Part shown: positions 12,459 to 22,025 of the stretch, in pieces
Numbering within the stretch: position 1 is the first letter of the stretch
Layout of the letters: the number at the start of each line of letters is the position of its first letter
Assembly (NCBI RefSeq): GCF_002965065.1
Contig: NZ_PTRE01000039.1
Span: forward strand, 44,497 to 108,496
Direction of reading: 5' to 3'
DNA: 64,000 bases
Origin: Escherichia sp. MOD1-EC7003
GTDB taxonomy: Bacteria; Pseudomonadota; Gammaproteobacteria; Enterobacterales; Enterobacteriaceae
Made by a program: the position numbers and the translations under genes
The notes under the pieces: model-generated
Seen by the model: the letters and a program-made list of their open reading frames with translations, nothing else
What the model was told of the DNA's origin: nothing
The model's database searches: none

Positions 12459-13901
12459 ATGTCCAGAAGGCTTCGCAGAACAAAAATCGTTACCACGTTA
12501 GGCCCAGCAACAGATCGCGATAATAACCTTGAAAAGGTTATCGCTGCGGGTGCAAACGTTGTACGTATGAACTTTTCTCACGGCTCGCCTGAAGATCACA
12601 AAATGCGCGCGGATAAAGTTCGTGAGATTGCCGCAAAACTGGGGCGTCATGTGGCTATTCTGGGTGACCTCCAGGGACCCAAAATCCGTGTATCCACCTT
12701 TAAAGAAGGCAAAGTTTTCCTCAATATTGGGGATAAATTCCTGCTCGACGCCAACCTGGGTAAAGGTGAAGGCGACAAAGAAAAAGTCGGTATCGACTAC
12801 AAAGGTCTGCCTGCTGACGTCGTGCCTGGTGACATCCTGCTGCTGGACGATGGTCGCGTCCAGTTAAAAGTACTGGAAGTTCAGGACATGAAAGTGTTCA
12901 CCGAAGTAACCGTCGGTGGTCCCCTCTCCAACAATAAAGGTATCAACAAACTTGGCGGCGGTTTGTCGGCTGAAGCGTTGACCGAAAAAGACAAAGCAGA
13001 CATTAAGACTGCGGCGTTGATTGGTGTAGATTACCTGGCTGTTTCCTTCCCACGCTGCGGTGAAGATCTGAACTACGCCCGTCGCCTGGCACGCGATGCT
13101 GGGTGTGATGCGAAAATTGTTGCCAAGGTTGAACGTGCGGAAGCCGTTTGCAGTCAGGATGCAATGGATGACATTATCCTCGCCTCTGACGTGGTCATGG
13201 TTGCTCGTGGCGACCTCGGTGTGGAAATTGGCGACCCGGAACTGGTCGGCATTCAGAAAGCGTTGATCCGTCGTGCGCGTCAGCTTAACCGCGCGGTAAT
13301 CACTGCGACTCAGATGATGGAGTCAATGATTACGAACCCGATGCCGACGCGAGCAGAAGTCATGGACGTAGCAAACGCCGTTCTGGATGGTACTGACGCC
13401 GTGATGCTGTCTGCAGAAACTGCTGCTGGTCAGTATCCGTCAGAAACCGTTGCAGCAATGGCACGCGTTTGCCTGGGTGCGGAAAAAATCCCAAGCATCA
13501 ACGTTTCTAAACACCGTCTGGACGTTCAGTTCGACAATGTGGAAGAAGCTATTGCCATGTCAGCAATGTACGCGGCTAACCACCTGAAGGGCGTTACTGC
13601 GATCATCACCATGACCGAATCGGGTCGTACTGCGCTGATGACCTCCCGTATCAGCTCCGGTCTACCGATTTTCGCCATGTCGCGCCATGAACGTACGCTG
13701 AATCTGGCTGCTCTCTATCGTGGCGTTACGCCGGTGCACTTTGATAGCGCTAATGACGGCGTAGCAGCTGCCAGCGAAGCGGTTAATCTGCTGCGCGATA
13801 AAGGTTACTTGATGTCTGGTGACCTGGTGATTGTCACCCAGGGCGACGTGATGAGTACCGTGGGTTCAACTAATACCACGCGTATTTTAACGGTAGAGTA
13901 A
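12459..13901 (+). CDS. pykA: Pyruvate kinase II
   Basis: PykA converts phosphoenolpyruvate and ADP to pyruvate and ATP, the AMP-activated isozyme. The 480-residue protein starts [19 protein letters not shown] at 12459, with GGAG eight bases upstream; the in-frame extension to 12318 is leader. Visible blocks are [10 protein letters not shown], the metal/PEP site [11 protein letters not shown] and [12 protein letters not shown], and the kinase signature block [19 protein letters not shown]. It lies downstream of hexR and upstream of the accessory island. Confidence 0.98.
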   Translation: MSRRLRRTKIVTTLGPATDRDNNLEKVIAAGANVVRMNFSHGSPEDHKMRADKVREIAAKLGRHVAILGDLQGPKIRVSTFKEGKVFLNIGDKFLLDANLGKGEGDKEKVGIDYKGLPADVVPGDILLLDDGRVQLKVLEVQDMKVFTEVTVGGPLSNNKGINKLGGGLSAEALTEKDKADIKTAALIGVDYLAVSFPRCGEDLNYARRLARDAGCDAKIVAKVERAEAVCSQDAMDDIILASDVVMVARGDLGVEIGDPELVGIQKALIRRARQLNRAVITATQMMESMITNPMPTRAEVMDVANAVLDGTDAVMLSAETAAGQYPSETVAAMARVCLGAEKIPSINVSKHRLDVQFDNVEEAIAMSAMYAANHLKGVTAIITMTESGRTALMTSRISSGLPIFAMSRHERTLNLAALYRGVTPVHFDSANDGVAAASEAVNLLRDKGYLMSGDLVIVTQGDVMSTVGSTNTTRILTVE

Positions 13902-13910
13902 TCTCACCTG

Positions 13911-13932
13911 CCCCGGCCGCTGATGACCGGGG
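13911..13932 (+). terminator. pykA terminator hairpin
   Basis: CCCCGG (13911-13916) pairs with CCGGGG (13927-13932) ten bases after the pykA stop, with a short T-rich tail. This is the last recognisable backbone feature before the AT-rich island. Confidence 0.65.
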
Positions 13933-13960
13933 TATTTAGCTACACATAAATTAGGACTAC

Positions 13961-14803
13961 TCATTCAATCCAATCATAATCACAGCCCGCTGTAAAATGA
14001 ATGCAGGGATAGCCTGAATGGAGATCTAAATAGTTTGCAAGACATCGCATACCCGCTTCCTCTGCAACACTATGTCCAATAACAGCCATCGGTAATCCAC
14101 TATCTTTTGAGTATTGTGTCTGCACCCATGTTTTAATTGAATCGTTAATCGTAATATAATAATCAGCCTGATATTCCATATATTGTATTGGATCACAAAA
14201 ACAGCCTGCCCCTATCCCAACAGTTCTGACTACTCTGTCTTTATCTCCATAAAATTGGATACCAGGAAGATTATAAACTTTAAAATTTTTGGCAAAACGT
14301 TTGGTAAGATTAATGGCACTGTCAGGTTCTATAGCATATATATGGTACATATCATCAGAAGCAACAATATTTGTAACATCCAATTCTAACTGCTGAGCCA
14401 AAGCCTTAGACATTCCGAACGTAGGTTCTCGATCCATGACATCATGACAACGAATGATTACCAAATTATTTTTATGCATAAACTCCTTTTTTTGCTCAAT
14501 TATATTTAAATAACTGAGTTCACCTTGAGTATAACCCATTACTTTTCTGGCCCATGAAAACTCAAGATCTTCACCCTCCAGATCAGCATAAGAATAAAAT
14601 GTAGGTTCATGAGTAATAATGATATTAACACCTTCAGAAACAGCTTTTCTTAAAACATCCATTGAGGCAATCCAGCAGGTACCAATTTTATTAATTAGTG
14701 TCGCTTCAGCACCAAAAATGATTTTATCAACAGTTGGCTGCGAAACGGCAACCATTGAATTTAAAAAACAATTAAGATCTGCGGCTGTTTTAATATGATG
14801 CAT
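13961..14803 (-). CDS. NIF3-like (DUF34) family protein
   Basis: The 280-residue product has the two signature ends of the NIF3/DUF34 metal-binding family: IIITHEP at residues 61-67 (usual ITHHP-type motif) and GHSVAEEAGM near the C-terminus (usual GH-x-x-E motif). Members form ring-shaped oligomers with a two-metal centre, and their true activity is poorly defined (proposed hydrolase or metal-related roles). It is the last gene of the minus-strand island operon, 22 bases after the esterase gene. It is AT-rich like its neighbours. The role in glycan use is inferred only from context. Confidence 0.75.
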   Translation of the reverse strand: MHHIKTAADLNCFLNSMVAVSQPTVDKIIFGAEATLINKIGTCWIASMDVLRKAVSEGVNIIITHEPTFYSYADLEGEDLEFSWARKVMGYTQGELSYLNIIEQKKEFMHKNNLVIIRCHDVMDREPTFGMSKALAQQLELDVTNIVASDDMYHIYAIEPDSAINLTKRFAKNFKVYNLPGIQFYGDKDRVVRTVGIGAGCFCDPIQYMEYQADYYITINDSIKTWVQTQYSKDSGLPMAVIGHSVAEEAGMRCLANYLDLHSGYPCIHFTAGCDYDWIE

Positions 14804-14825
14804 TCAACATCCTCCACATGTTTCA

Positions 14826-15665
14826 TCAGCAATAAAATAATTTCAACATCTCTGGGAAGCGTTTTGCCCATGCAGACTCAGAGTGGGTATGACCTCCCCA
14901 TAGGTGATAGTCCATAGTTACATTGCGTTGTTTACGAAGACTCGCGCATAATTTTTCAGCACCGGAAATATAAATTTCAGGAAAGTCTTCGTGCATACCA
15001 CTGGTTTCCTGCGTACCGACATCGAGATACAGGGTAAGATTTTCAACTATATTGTTGTCCTTAATAAAATTCAGCATTGCGCTGTCATTAAACCATAGTG
15101 CCGGCGAAAAAACGCCAACTTTTGAAAAAACATCCTGACTAAGAATTGCGGCAAACAAACTGATGTACGCCCCCATAGAACTACCTGCTATCGCTGTATT
15201 ATTACGATCTGGGAGAGTTCGAAAATTGCTGTCAATATAGTTCTTGAGCGTGTTCACAATAAAATCAACATACAGCGCACCTTTTCCTCCACTATAATCC
15301 ACATCAGGGTCCCAGCCAGGTAAGGGAAAAGATGTGTTTCGCGGCCATGGAGAATACTCATCCATACGGCTGAATTTACCATGAGACGATGCATTATCAA
15401 TCCCCACAATGATAACACCATCGTATTGTGAATTTGGGAAAAAAGCATCTACCGCCTCAGGTATATCCCATACATGTGGACCAAAAGATACAGATTTATC
15501 AAATAAATTTTGCCCATCGTGCATATACAACACAGGGTAACTGACATCAGATTCATAATAGGACGCAGGCAGTAATATTCTTATTTCGCGACTACTTGCC
15601 AATTGTGGCATAGGAAAGGATTGCAACACATGATAGCGATTCCCATAGCTCTCAATATCGTTCAT
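14826..15665 (-). CDS. Alpha/beta-hydrolase esterase (esterase D/Fes-like family)
   Basis: The 279 residues match the putative esterase family (PF00756 type). They include the early LYMHDGQNLFD block (residues 46-56), the nucleophile elbow GSSMGAY with Ser163, and a C-terminal GGHTHSESAW segment with the likely catalytic histidine. There is no signal peptide, so it should act in the cytoplasm. In this operon it may remove acyl groups from imported sugars; that is inference. It is separated from the upstream amidohydrolase gene by 91 bases containing a hairpin, and the NIF3-like gene follows closely. Confidence 0.75.
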   Translation of the reverse strand: MNDIESYGNRYHVLQSFPMPQLASSREIRILLPASYYESDVSYPVLYMHDGQNLFDKSVSFGPHVWDIPEAVDAFFPNSQYDGVIIVGIDNASSHGKFSRMDEYSPWPRNTSFPLPGWDPDVDYSGGKGALYVDFIVNTLKNYIDSNFRTLPDRNNTAIAGSSMGAYISLFAAILSQDVFSKVGVFSPALWFNDSAMLNFIKDNNIVENLTLYLDVGTQETSGMHEDFPEIYISGAEKLCASLRKQRNVTMDYHLWGGHTHSESAWAKRFPEMLKLFYC

Positions 15666-15703
15666 GATTTAAATTAATCTCAATAAAAAAATAAATATAA
15701 CAT

Positions 15704-15743
15704 CTAAGTACTCCCCTACCACATTATATATGGGAGCACTTAG
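15704..15743 (-). terminator. Intercistronic hairpin, possible attenuator
   Basis: CTAAGT-A-CTCCC pairs with GGGAG-C-ACTTAG around a 16-base loop, giving an 11-bp stem with one mismatch. On the minus strand it is followed by a T-rich stretch, so it could be a partial terminator or a processing/stability element between the amidohydrolase and esterase genes. Confidence 0.5.
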
Positions 15744-15756
15744 AAATGGCTAACAC

Positions 15757-16554
15757 CTATATTTTTATCTTAAAAAGTTTTTTCGCATTCGTAAACATAA
15801 GTTGTTCAAATTCACTTTGCGTTAATTTACTTTTTAATTCAGTAAAATACTTATTATAATAATCATCATCATTGTACGTATCTAGTCCATTAATAGGATT
15901 ATCGGTACCGAATAAAATCTTATCACTACCACAGATTTTTATCGCCAGGTAAACCATATCCGCCCTAACCCACGCAGTATCGCCATAGAGATTAGGAAGC
16001 TTTGCAATCAATTCGATTGCTTCCTGATTATCTGTCGCGAGCCCCATATGACACATTACAAAATTCACGTCTGGATACTTAAGTGCCATCTCATAAACCA
16101 ACTGTGGGCTGGATTCATAATCATTAGAAGTATGGCTAACTACCGGGAGATCATATTTTTGAGCAAGGCGTATATAATCCTGAACTTTTTCTGAGTTGAA
16201 AGCCATTTTTGAATGATATGGATGAACTTTGATGCCATAAATGATATCTCGATTGCTGGCAATCATATCTTCAAAGTCTTGATCACAACTTTCCAGACGA
16301 GGCTTAATCCACATAAACGCGCCAATTCGCTTTGAATGTTGACGAACAAGTCTGAGCATACGTTCATTATTATCATGCTGTGTAACTTGATCTTCATCCG
16401 GAATCGGTTTCTGGTCATGGTCAACTTCTACGGCAGATCCACAAGAACATAACGCAAAATCAATATTATACTTGTCCAGAGATGCCAGAAAAACATCTTC
16501 TGGCATACGGATTTTCACAAAGTCACCAATATGAGTGTGTGCATCAATTATCAT
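15757..16554 (-). CDS. Amidohydrolase-family TIM-barrel hydrolase
   Basis: The 265-residue protein has the metal-binding pattern of the amidohydrolase 2 family (PF04909 type): DAHTHIGDF at residues 4-12, KVHPYHSK near 108, SHTSND near 140, CHMG near 168 and FGTDNPING near 224. Family members hydrolyse lactones or amides, or decarboxylate aromatic acids. A lactonase-like role on a sugar derivative is possible here but unproven. No signal peptide is present. It follows the GH13 gene by 21 bases in the same operon. Confidence 0.75.
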   Translation of the reverse strand: MIIDAHTHIGDFVKIRMPEDVFLASLDKYNIDFALCSCGSAVEVDHDQKPIPDEDQVTQHDNNERMLRLVRQHSKRIGAFMWIKPRLESCDQDFEDMIASNRDIIYGIKVHPYHSKMAFNSEKVQDYIRLAQKYDLPVVSHTSNDYESSPQLVYEMALKYPDVNFVMCHMGLATDNQEAIELIAKLPNLYGDTAWVRADMVYLAIKICGSDKILFGTDNPINGLDTYNDDDYYNKYFTELKSKLTQSEFEQLMFTNAKKLFKIKI

Positions 16555-16575
16555 AACAAATATCCTAATAGAAAT

Positions 16576-18375
16576 TTAAAAATTATAAAGATCAGCAGCA
16601 GGTAAACCTTCAATTTCATAACTGAAACCGGAGATATCCATACTTCTTCCGTCATAAATAAAGCTGGCAGTATCCTCACTATTATTTAAGAAGAAAGTGA
16701 TGTTATCACGTTGATAAGCGATCACCGTGGGATGTTCAACGTCTTTCCATTGTATTGATGCCTCACACCATTGTGGATGTTTTTTACGTAGACGTATTAA
16801 CCAACGTATAAATTGCCGTAATTCAAGATCTTGTTTGTTTTCATCCCACATCATACATTTTCTATTGTTCTCAAGCGTCATTGATTTAAAACCATCGATT
16901 CCTATTTCGCTACCGTAGTAGATACAAGGAGAGCCAGCTTGAGTTAACATAAATAAATAGGCGAGTTTAACTTTTCGTTTATCATTCAAACAAACGCTTA
17001 AAATACGAGCGGTGTCATGACTATCCAGAAGATTAAACATAACTTCAGTTATATTTTTAGGATAACAAAGATAAGAACGTGTGACGGATGTCATAAATTC
17101 TTGTTTTGTTGTATCCTGTAACGCAAAATAATCAATAATCCCATATGTTAAGGGATAGTTCATTAATGAATCAAACTGATCACCACGCAACCAGGGGGTG
17201 CCCTCATGCCATATCTCACCCAAAATATAACATTCAGATTTGATATCTTTAATCACCTTTCTGAAACCTCGCCAGAAATGATGATCCACTTCATTCGCGA
17301 CATCCAGACGCCAACCATCAATATCAAAATTTTGCGTCCAATAGCGAACGATACTAAGTAAGTATTCACGGCACTCTTCATTCTCAGTATTTAGCTTGGG
17401 CATTTCAATGACATTGCCAAATGTTTCATAGTTAAAATTTTTAAAATCCCATTCACTTTTTGGAGTATCGGGATAAACAGGAAATTTATGAATCCAGAAC
17501 CAATCGGCGTAACGTGATTTGGCACCATTGCGTACAACGTCAAGCCATATTGGAGAGTCAGCTCCTAAATGATTGAATACTGCATCCAACATAATTTTTA
17601 TTCCACGCTTATGCGCTTCTTCAATCAAAGTATGGAAAGCAATATTCCCACCTAAATGTGGATCTACACTGAAATGATCAATTGTGTCATATTTATGGTT
17701 GGAAGCTGAGGTAAAAATAGGACAAAAATAAATCCCATTAATACCCAGATCTTCCAGATAATCGAGTTTATCAATAACCCCCCACAGATCCCCACCCATA
17801 AAATTGAATGAAGTCGGTGTACTGCCCCACGGTTCTACCCCTTCTGGAGATATTTCAGGTCTGCCATTACAGAAACGATCTGGAAAAATTTGATACCATA
17901 CCGTATTTTTTACCCAGGAGGGCGTATTTAGAACGTCAATTTTATTAAGATAAGGGAAGCAAAAAAAGTTATTTAAGCGGCTTAACTCTCGTTCTTCGCA
18001 CTCCAGTGAACTGATATCAACACACCTTTTCTCACCAAAAAGAAACTTCTCTCCCTCTTTCCCAAAAAGTATAAAACCGTAACGGCAACGGCGTTTTTGA
18101 GGTTTGAACACTGCAAACCAGTGATCATGAAATTCGGTGACAGCTTCTTGTTCCATCTCGATCTCGTTGCCGCCAATCCATCCGAACGCTTCTGTCCCCG
18201 CCATGTTACCGCCGTCAAGACCACCTTCAGCCCAATTATATGGATCGCCTATCCAGAGAATAACTTTATCAACTTCTCCTCTTAATGTGCGTAACCGTAC
18301 ATGCAAAGTTTCGTTATCATAAGCATAGCTATCTTCACTTTTTGCTGAGTGTTTTAACGAACTAACTGTAATCAT
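16576..18375 (-). CDS. GH13 alpha-glycosidase (neopullulanase/cyclomaltodextrinase-like)
   Basis: The 599-residue enzyme has an N-terminal CBM34-like beta domain (about 1-130) and a GH13 barrel. The four conserved regions are intact: DAVFNH at 264-269, GWRLDVANE with nucleophile Asp358, LGEIW with acid/base Glu387, and LLDSHD with Asp454. This architecture fits the GH13_20 group that hydrolyses short alpha-glucans or cyclodextrins. No signal peptide is seen, so it likely acts on imported oligosaccharides. It is 17 bases downstream of the permease gene, so it is co-transcribed with the transporter. Confidence 0.88.
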   Translation of the reverse strand: MITVSSLKHSAKSEDSYAYDNETLHVRLRTLRGEVDKVILWIGDPYNWAEGGLDGGNMAGTEAFGWIGGNEIEMEQEAVTEFHDHWFAVFKPQKRRCRYGFILFGKEGEKFLFGEKRCVDISSLECEERELSRLNNFFCFPYLNKIDVLNTPSWVKNTVWYQIFPDRFCNGRPEISPEGVEPWGSTPTSFNFMGGDLWGVIDKLDYLEDLGINGIYFCPIFTSASNHKYDTIDHFSVDPHLGGNIAFHTLIEEAHKRGIKIMLDAVFNHLGADSPIWLDVVRNGAKSRYADWFWIHKFPVYPDTPKSEWDFKNFNYETFGNVIEMPKLNTENEECREYLLSIVRYWTQNFDIDGWRLDVANEVDHHFWRGFRKVIKDIKSECYILGEIWHEGTPWLRGDQFDSLMNYPLTYGIIDYFALQDTTKQEFMTSVTRSYLCYPKNITEVMFNLLDSHDTARILSVCLNDKRKVKLAYLFMLTQAGSPCIYYGSEIGIDGFKSMTLENNRKCMMWDENKQDLELRQFIRWLIRLRKKHPQWCEASIQWKDVEHPTVIAYQRDNITFFLNNSEDTASFIYDGRSMDISGFSYEIEGLPAADLYNF

Positions 18376-18392
18376 AAATACTAATCCCTAAA

Positions 18393-19226
18393 TTATTCCT
18401 TAACGGCACCGCTAACAAGTCCAGTAGTTATATGCTTCTGTGTGAAAACAAATAACAACGTGATAGGTACTGCAACTAAAAGCGCCCCAGCAGCAAAAAG
18501 CGTATAATTCTCTGCTGAATTAGAAGCAATCCAACTAAAAATGCCAATCGCCAGGGTCATTTTATCCTCACTACGAAGCACCAACGTTGGCAAAATGAAG
18601 TCCATCCATGGTCCAGTGAACGAAACTAATCCAACGAAAACGAGAATCGGCTTAGCCAATGGCAATATTATCTGAATAAAAATAGTCAGATGCCCAGCTC
18701 CATCTATCTTAGCGGCCTCATCCAAAGAAGTTGGAATAGCATCAAAATAACCTTTTACCAACCACGTCATGAAGGGCAATGAACCGGTTACATAAACCAG
18801 AAGCAATCCAGTATATGTGTCTATCAAATTGGCCTTTGAAAGCAGGATATAAATGGCAGTCATTGATAAAAATGCAGGAAACATCTGCAATACAATAATA
18901 CTCATTAAAGTATTACGCTTTCCACGAAATCGATACCGTGAAAAAACGTAGGCAGTCATTGTCACAACGACCAGTGAAATTAACATGTTAGCGGTTGCAA
19001 GTATGAACGTGTTTAAATACCACTGCATATATGGCGTATCTGTGAACAACGTTATGTAGTGATCAAATGTAAACTCGATGCCACTAAATGTGGAACTAAA
19101 TAGATTATTCCCTTTTTTAAAAGATGCCATTATCGTCCATATCACTGGCCCAAGCACAACAATGGAGTTGCAGATTAAAAAAAGATAAACGACGAGCGTT
19201 GATATTTTACGTAAAGATTTATCCAT
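18393..19226 (-). CDS. MalG-type sugar ABC transporter permease
   Basis: The 277-residue membrane protein belongs to the MalG (CUT1) permease family. It has six predicted membrane segments and the cytoplasmic EAA loop EAAKIDGAGHLTIFIQIILPLAKP-like region near residues 180-203, which contacts the ATPase. It ends LVSGAVKE, typical of MalG relatives. The upstream malF-like stop and this start are only two bases apart. Its partner ATPase is probably the MalK-type protein encoded on the other strand at 24695-25822. Confidence 0.88.
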   Translation of the reverse strand: MDKSLRKISTLVVYLFLICNSIVVLGPVIWTIMASFKKGNNLFSSTFSGIEFTFDHYITLFTDTPYMQWYLNTFILATANMLISLVVVTMTAYVFSRYRFRGKRNTLMSIIVLQMFPAFLSMTAIYILLSKANLIDTYTGLLLVYVTGSLPFMTWLVKGYFDAIPTSLDEAAKIDGAGHLTIFIQIILPLAKPILVFVGLVSFTGPWMDFILPTLVLRSEDKMTLAIGIFSWIASNSAENYTLFAAGALLVAVPITLLFVFTQKHITTGLVSGAVKE

Positions 19227-19228
19227 AG

Positions 19229-20518
19229 TTACATCCCTACATCATCTTTAAATGATTTCATCCGTCTGAATTGCCATATTGCTATAACCGATAAGAAGAT
19301 AAATATTATGATAGAGATTACAGACGCTATATGATATTGCTGAAAATTCAATGTAAGTTTATAAATCCAGGTAATAAAAATATCTGTATGCCCAGCAAAT
19401 CTATATTCCGGATTAGTCGGACCACCTTCAGTCAGAAGATAAATTGCACCAAAATTATTGAAGTTGTATGCAAATGTCATTACCAGAGTTGGCGCAATCT
19501 GATGTAACACCATTGGCAATGTAATTTCCTTAAATTGTTGCCACTTAGTTGCGCCATCGACCTCACTAGCCTCATACAAATCTCGTGATATGTTGGTTAA
19601 TGCACCCGCGATCAATAGCATAAAATACGGTGCCCCTACCCAAACACATACGGCAATTACTGTTATTTTTGCATTTAATGGAACCGACAGAAAATCAATT
19701 GAATTCATACCGATACTGTTCAGAAACGAGTTAACCGGACCAATTCCATTTAAAAGAAGACGGAAAATAAGTAACGTTACAAATGTGGGTATGGCATATG
19801 GTAGTATAAATATCAATCGCCAGACTTTTGCGAAACGTATATCTTTTTTAGCCAGTGCTAAAGCCAGAACAAAGCCAAAACTGAAGGTAAAAACCGTAGC
19901 GCAAATTGCCCAAATGAATGTCCAGAGAGCAACACCTAGAAACGTATCAGACCATATTTTAAACTTAAACAACATAATAAAATTTTTAATCCCAACCCAA
20001 TCAACCAGGTTCTTTGGTGGGATGTGATTTGGCGCAGCATAGTTTGTAAAGGATACAAGAACTGTAATTACAATAGGTAAAACGATGAATGCTATACTCG
20101 CTAAAAATGCGGGCGTTAGGACTATAAATGCAAATTTATCCTCATAGACTTTATATAACTGTTGTTTAAAAGTCAGATGGCAATAAGATGAGTTCCGCGC
20201 ATCTTTAATATTAAGGATATAAATCGTGGTGAATAAGCCAACAATAATTGTCGCTATCACGCCTTCTACAAGCATAAATATAGAATTGTCACCCTGAATG
20301 ACAGTCAACCCTTTTCGAATTTGCGCGACATCACCTAATGTGAACAACCCTATTAATGTATGCACAATCTCGGAAAGATAAAGCAAAAAACATACTTGTA
20401 TTGCAAAGAATATCCCGCCTTTCACATAATAATGACGTGATAACTGAGTCCCGCCTATAATCAAACAGGAAATAGGTAGCACAGGTGCACTCTTCATTTT
20501 CAGTTGTTTAGTATTCAC
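19229..20518 (-). CDS. MalF-type sugar ABC transporter permease
   Basis: The 429-residue product is a MalF-like permease with an extra N-terminal region (two to three membrane segments before residue 110) and six further segments. The EAA loop EASEVDGATKWQQFKEITLP (near residue 320) is clear. The sequence FAYNFNNFGAIYLLTEGGPTN is characteristic of MalF relatives from maltodextrin systems. It lies two bases after the binding-protein gene and two before the MalG-like gene, so the three are translationally tight. Confidence 0.88.
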   Translation of the reverse strand: MNTKQLKMKSAPVLPISCLIIGGTQLSRHYYVKGGIFFAIQVCFLLYLSEIVHTLIGLFTLGDVAQIRKGLTVIQGDNSIFMLVEGVIATIIVGLFTTIYILNIKDARNSSYCHLTFKQQLYKVYEDKFAFIVLTPAFLASIAFIVLPIVITVLVSFTNYAAPNHIPPKNLVDWVGIKNFIMLFKFKIWSDTFLGVALWTFIWAICATVFTFSFGFVLALALAKKDIRFAKVWRLIFILPYAIPTFVTLLIFRLLLNGIGPVNSFLNSIGMNSIDFLSVPLNAKITVIAVCVWVGAPYFMLLIAGALTNISRDLYEASEVDGATKWQQFKEITLPMVLHQIAPTLVMTFAYNFNNFGAIYLLTEGGPTNPEYRFAGHTDIFITWIYKLTLNFQQYHIASVISIIIFIFLSVIAIWQFRRMKSFKDDVGM

Positions 20519-20520
20519 AA

Positions 20521-21762
20521 TTACTCCTGAAGCGAAAGTTGTTCTTCAATAATTGTATGTGCATAATTTAAAACTTCATCCGGTGTCTTATTCTCAACCC
20601 AGGTAGCCAAAATAGCATTAGTCATTGGAGACCATAGATAAGACATTTCCGGTATTGATGGCATTGCGTCAGAGTAATTAGCTTGAGCAATAATTGCTTT
20701 TATAGCTTCACTACCTGTCTGGCTAATTTTTTTCATAAGCGAATCGACTGGTGGAATGAGATTCGTCATTTCATAACGCTTCATCAACATCTTATCCGTT
20801 GTCAGGTAGTCAGCGAATAATTCAGCGGCATGAGGATATTCGGTAAATGAGCTTACAACGGCCAGCCGTACTGTTGAAAATGAGCGAGGCTGATGACCAT
20901 CTAATGTTGGGATGCGTGTTACGCCAAAATTGATTCCGCTGTCAATGTAACCTTGTATGGACCAAGGTCCGTCGATTACAGCAGCAACTTTTCCTTCATT
21001 AAACAGACCTCTTAGAACTTGTGGATTTCCCATATCAAGAGGATTAGAGGGATTCGCTTTCTTTAAGCGTTTCATTGTCTCTAGCCCTTTCTTCGCTTCA
21101 GATGAAGAGATGCCTAAAGCTTTGGGGTCGTTACCGGTTTTACCGAATTCGTTGGCACCATATAAGGTAATAAACATACGTGAAACATAATAATTTTGTA
21201 CATCCCACAGCAGAGCATATTTATGCTCAGATGAATTATTAAACTTTTCACTGAAAGTATTAATTTCTTCGAATGTTTTTGGTGCGGTGTTTAACAAATC
21301 CTTATTATAGAAAAGCGCCAGCGTTGCGAAACTTACAGGAAAACCATAGCTGATGTTATTATATGTAGCTGCCGATACTGCGCCTGGAATAAATGTTTTC
21401 TCAATCCGCTCAGCTGAGACCATGTTTTCCATAACCCCGCCAGCAACGACTAACCGCCCCAAGGTATCATGTTCAATTTCAGCTACATCAGCTACACGAG
21501 TCGTACCACCATCCTGCATAATTCTTGACGCTGCATCCATTGGGGCTATATTGCGAAATGTAAACTTTACCTTGTAGCCAAAATCTTTATTAAATTCCTT
21601 TGCTGCATATTTCATATATTCCGCGCTTGCTGCATCAGACCAGACCAACAACTCAGCATTTGTTTCAGGAATCAATTTTTCTGCCATCGCCTGGGGGGTT
21701 AGCGTACTGGAAATTGCAAGAATTATAACTGTGACGATATTTGAAAGCTTCATTGTATTCAC
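20521..21762 (-). CDS. Periplasmic sugar-binding protein (MalE-like)
   Basis: The 413-residue protein begins with a Sec signal peptide (hydrophobic VTVIILAISSTLTP, cleavage likely after AMA near residue 27) and continues as a CUT1 family solute-binding protein: ELLVWSDAASAEYMKYAAKEFNK near the start, EGKVAAVIDGPWSIQGY in the middle. No lipobox cysteine is present, so it should be freely periplasmic. It is the first gene of the minus-strand operon and delivers sugar to the MalF/MalG-like permeases. Ligand specificity cannot be read from the sequence. Confidence 0.88.
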   Translation of the reverse strand: MNTMKLSNIVTVIILAISSTLTPQAMAEKLIPETNAELLVWSDAASAEYMKYAAKEFNKDFGYKVKFTFRNIAPMDAASRIMQDGGTTRVADVAEIEHDTLGRLVVAGGVMENMVSAERIEKTFIPGAVSAATYNNISYGFPVSFATLALFYNKDLLNTAPKTFEEINTFSEKFNNSSEHKYALLWDVQNYYVSRMFITLYGANEFGKTGNDPKALGISSSEAKKGLETMKRLKKANPSNPLDMGNPQVLRGLFNEGKVAAVIDGPWSIQGYIDSGINFGVTRIPTLDGHQPRSFSTVRLAVVSSFTEYPHAAELFADYLTTDKMLMKRYEMTNLIPPVDSLMKKISQTGSEAIKAIIAQANYSDAMPSIPEMSYLWSPMTNAILATWVENKTPDEVLNYAHTIIEEQLSLQE

Positions 21763-21784
21763 CTCGCGAATAACACCGTTAAGT

Positions 21785-21799
21785 AGTACACGTTGTACG
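21785..21799. promoter_or_regulatory. Candidate operator, copy 1 (GTAC-N5-GTAC)
   Basis: AGTACACGTTGTACG is an imperfect palindrome that matches copy 2 at 12 of 15 positions. It lies about 23 bases upstream of the binding-protein start and just downstream of a plausible minus-strand promoter (TTGATA with TATAGG), a position suited to repression. The island TrmB-family regulator is the obvious candidate ligand-responsive binder, but this is inference. Confidence 0.5.
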
Positions 21800-21881
21800 C
21801 CTATATAAGAATTTACGTCATTATCAACACAAATCTAGTCAAATCAACTGTCAAATAAGATTTTAATGATGAATAACTGTA

Positions 21882-21903
21882 AATAGTGATGCATATCCCA
21901 TTT
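21882..21903. promoter_or_regulatory. Candidate CRP site in the divergent promoter region
   Basis: AATAGTGATGCATATCCCATTT matches the 22-base CRP consensus at 16 positions, including GTGA in the left half and T-C-x-C-A in the right. It lies between the divergent binding-protein and porin genes, a usual place for catabolite control of sugar operons. Confidence 0.5.
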
Positions 21904-21953
21904 GCAGTAATTTTTTAAGAAAAAAAATATTTGATTGCCGCAGAGTGTTTAGG

Positions 21954-21968
21954 AGTACATGAGGTACG
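21954..21968. promoter_or_regulatory. Candidate operator, copy 2 (GTAC-N5-GTAC)
   Basis: AGTACATGAGGTACG repeats the half-sites of copy 1 (12 of 15 identical) 57 bases upstream of the porin start codon. One copy per divergent promoter suggests joint control by one regulator. Confidence 0.5.
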
Positions 21969-22025
21969 ACTACATGAAATAGTAGAAATCATACTTTAAA
22001 TTGATATTTTGGAAGGAACTCATTT

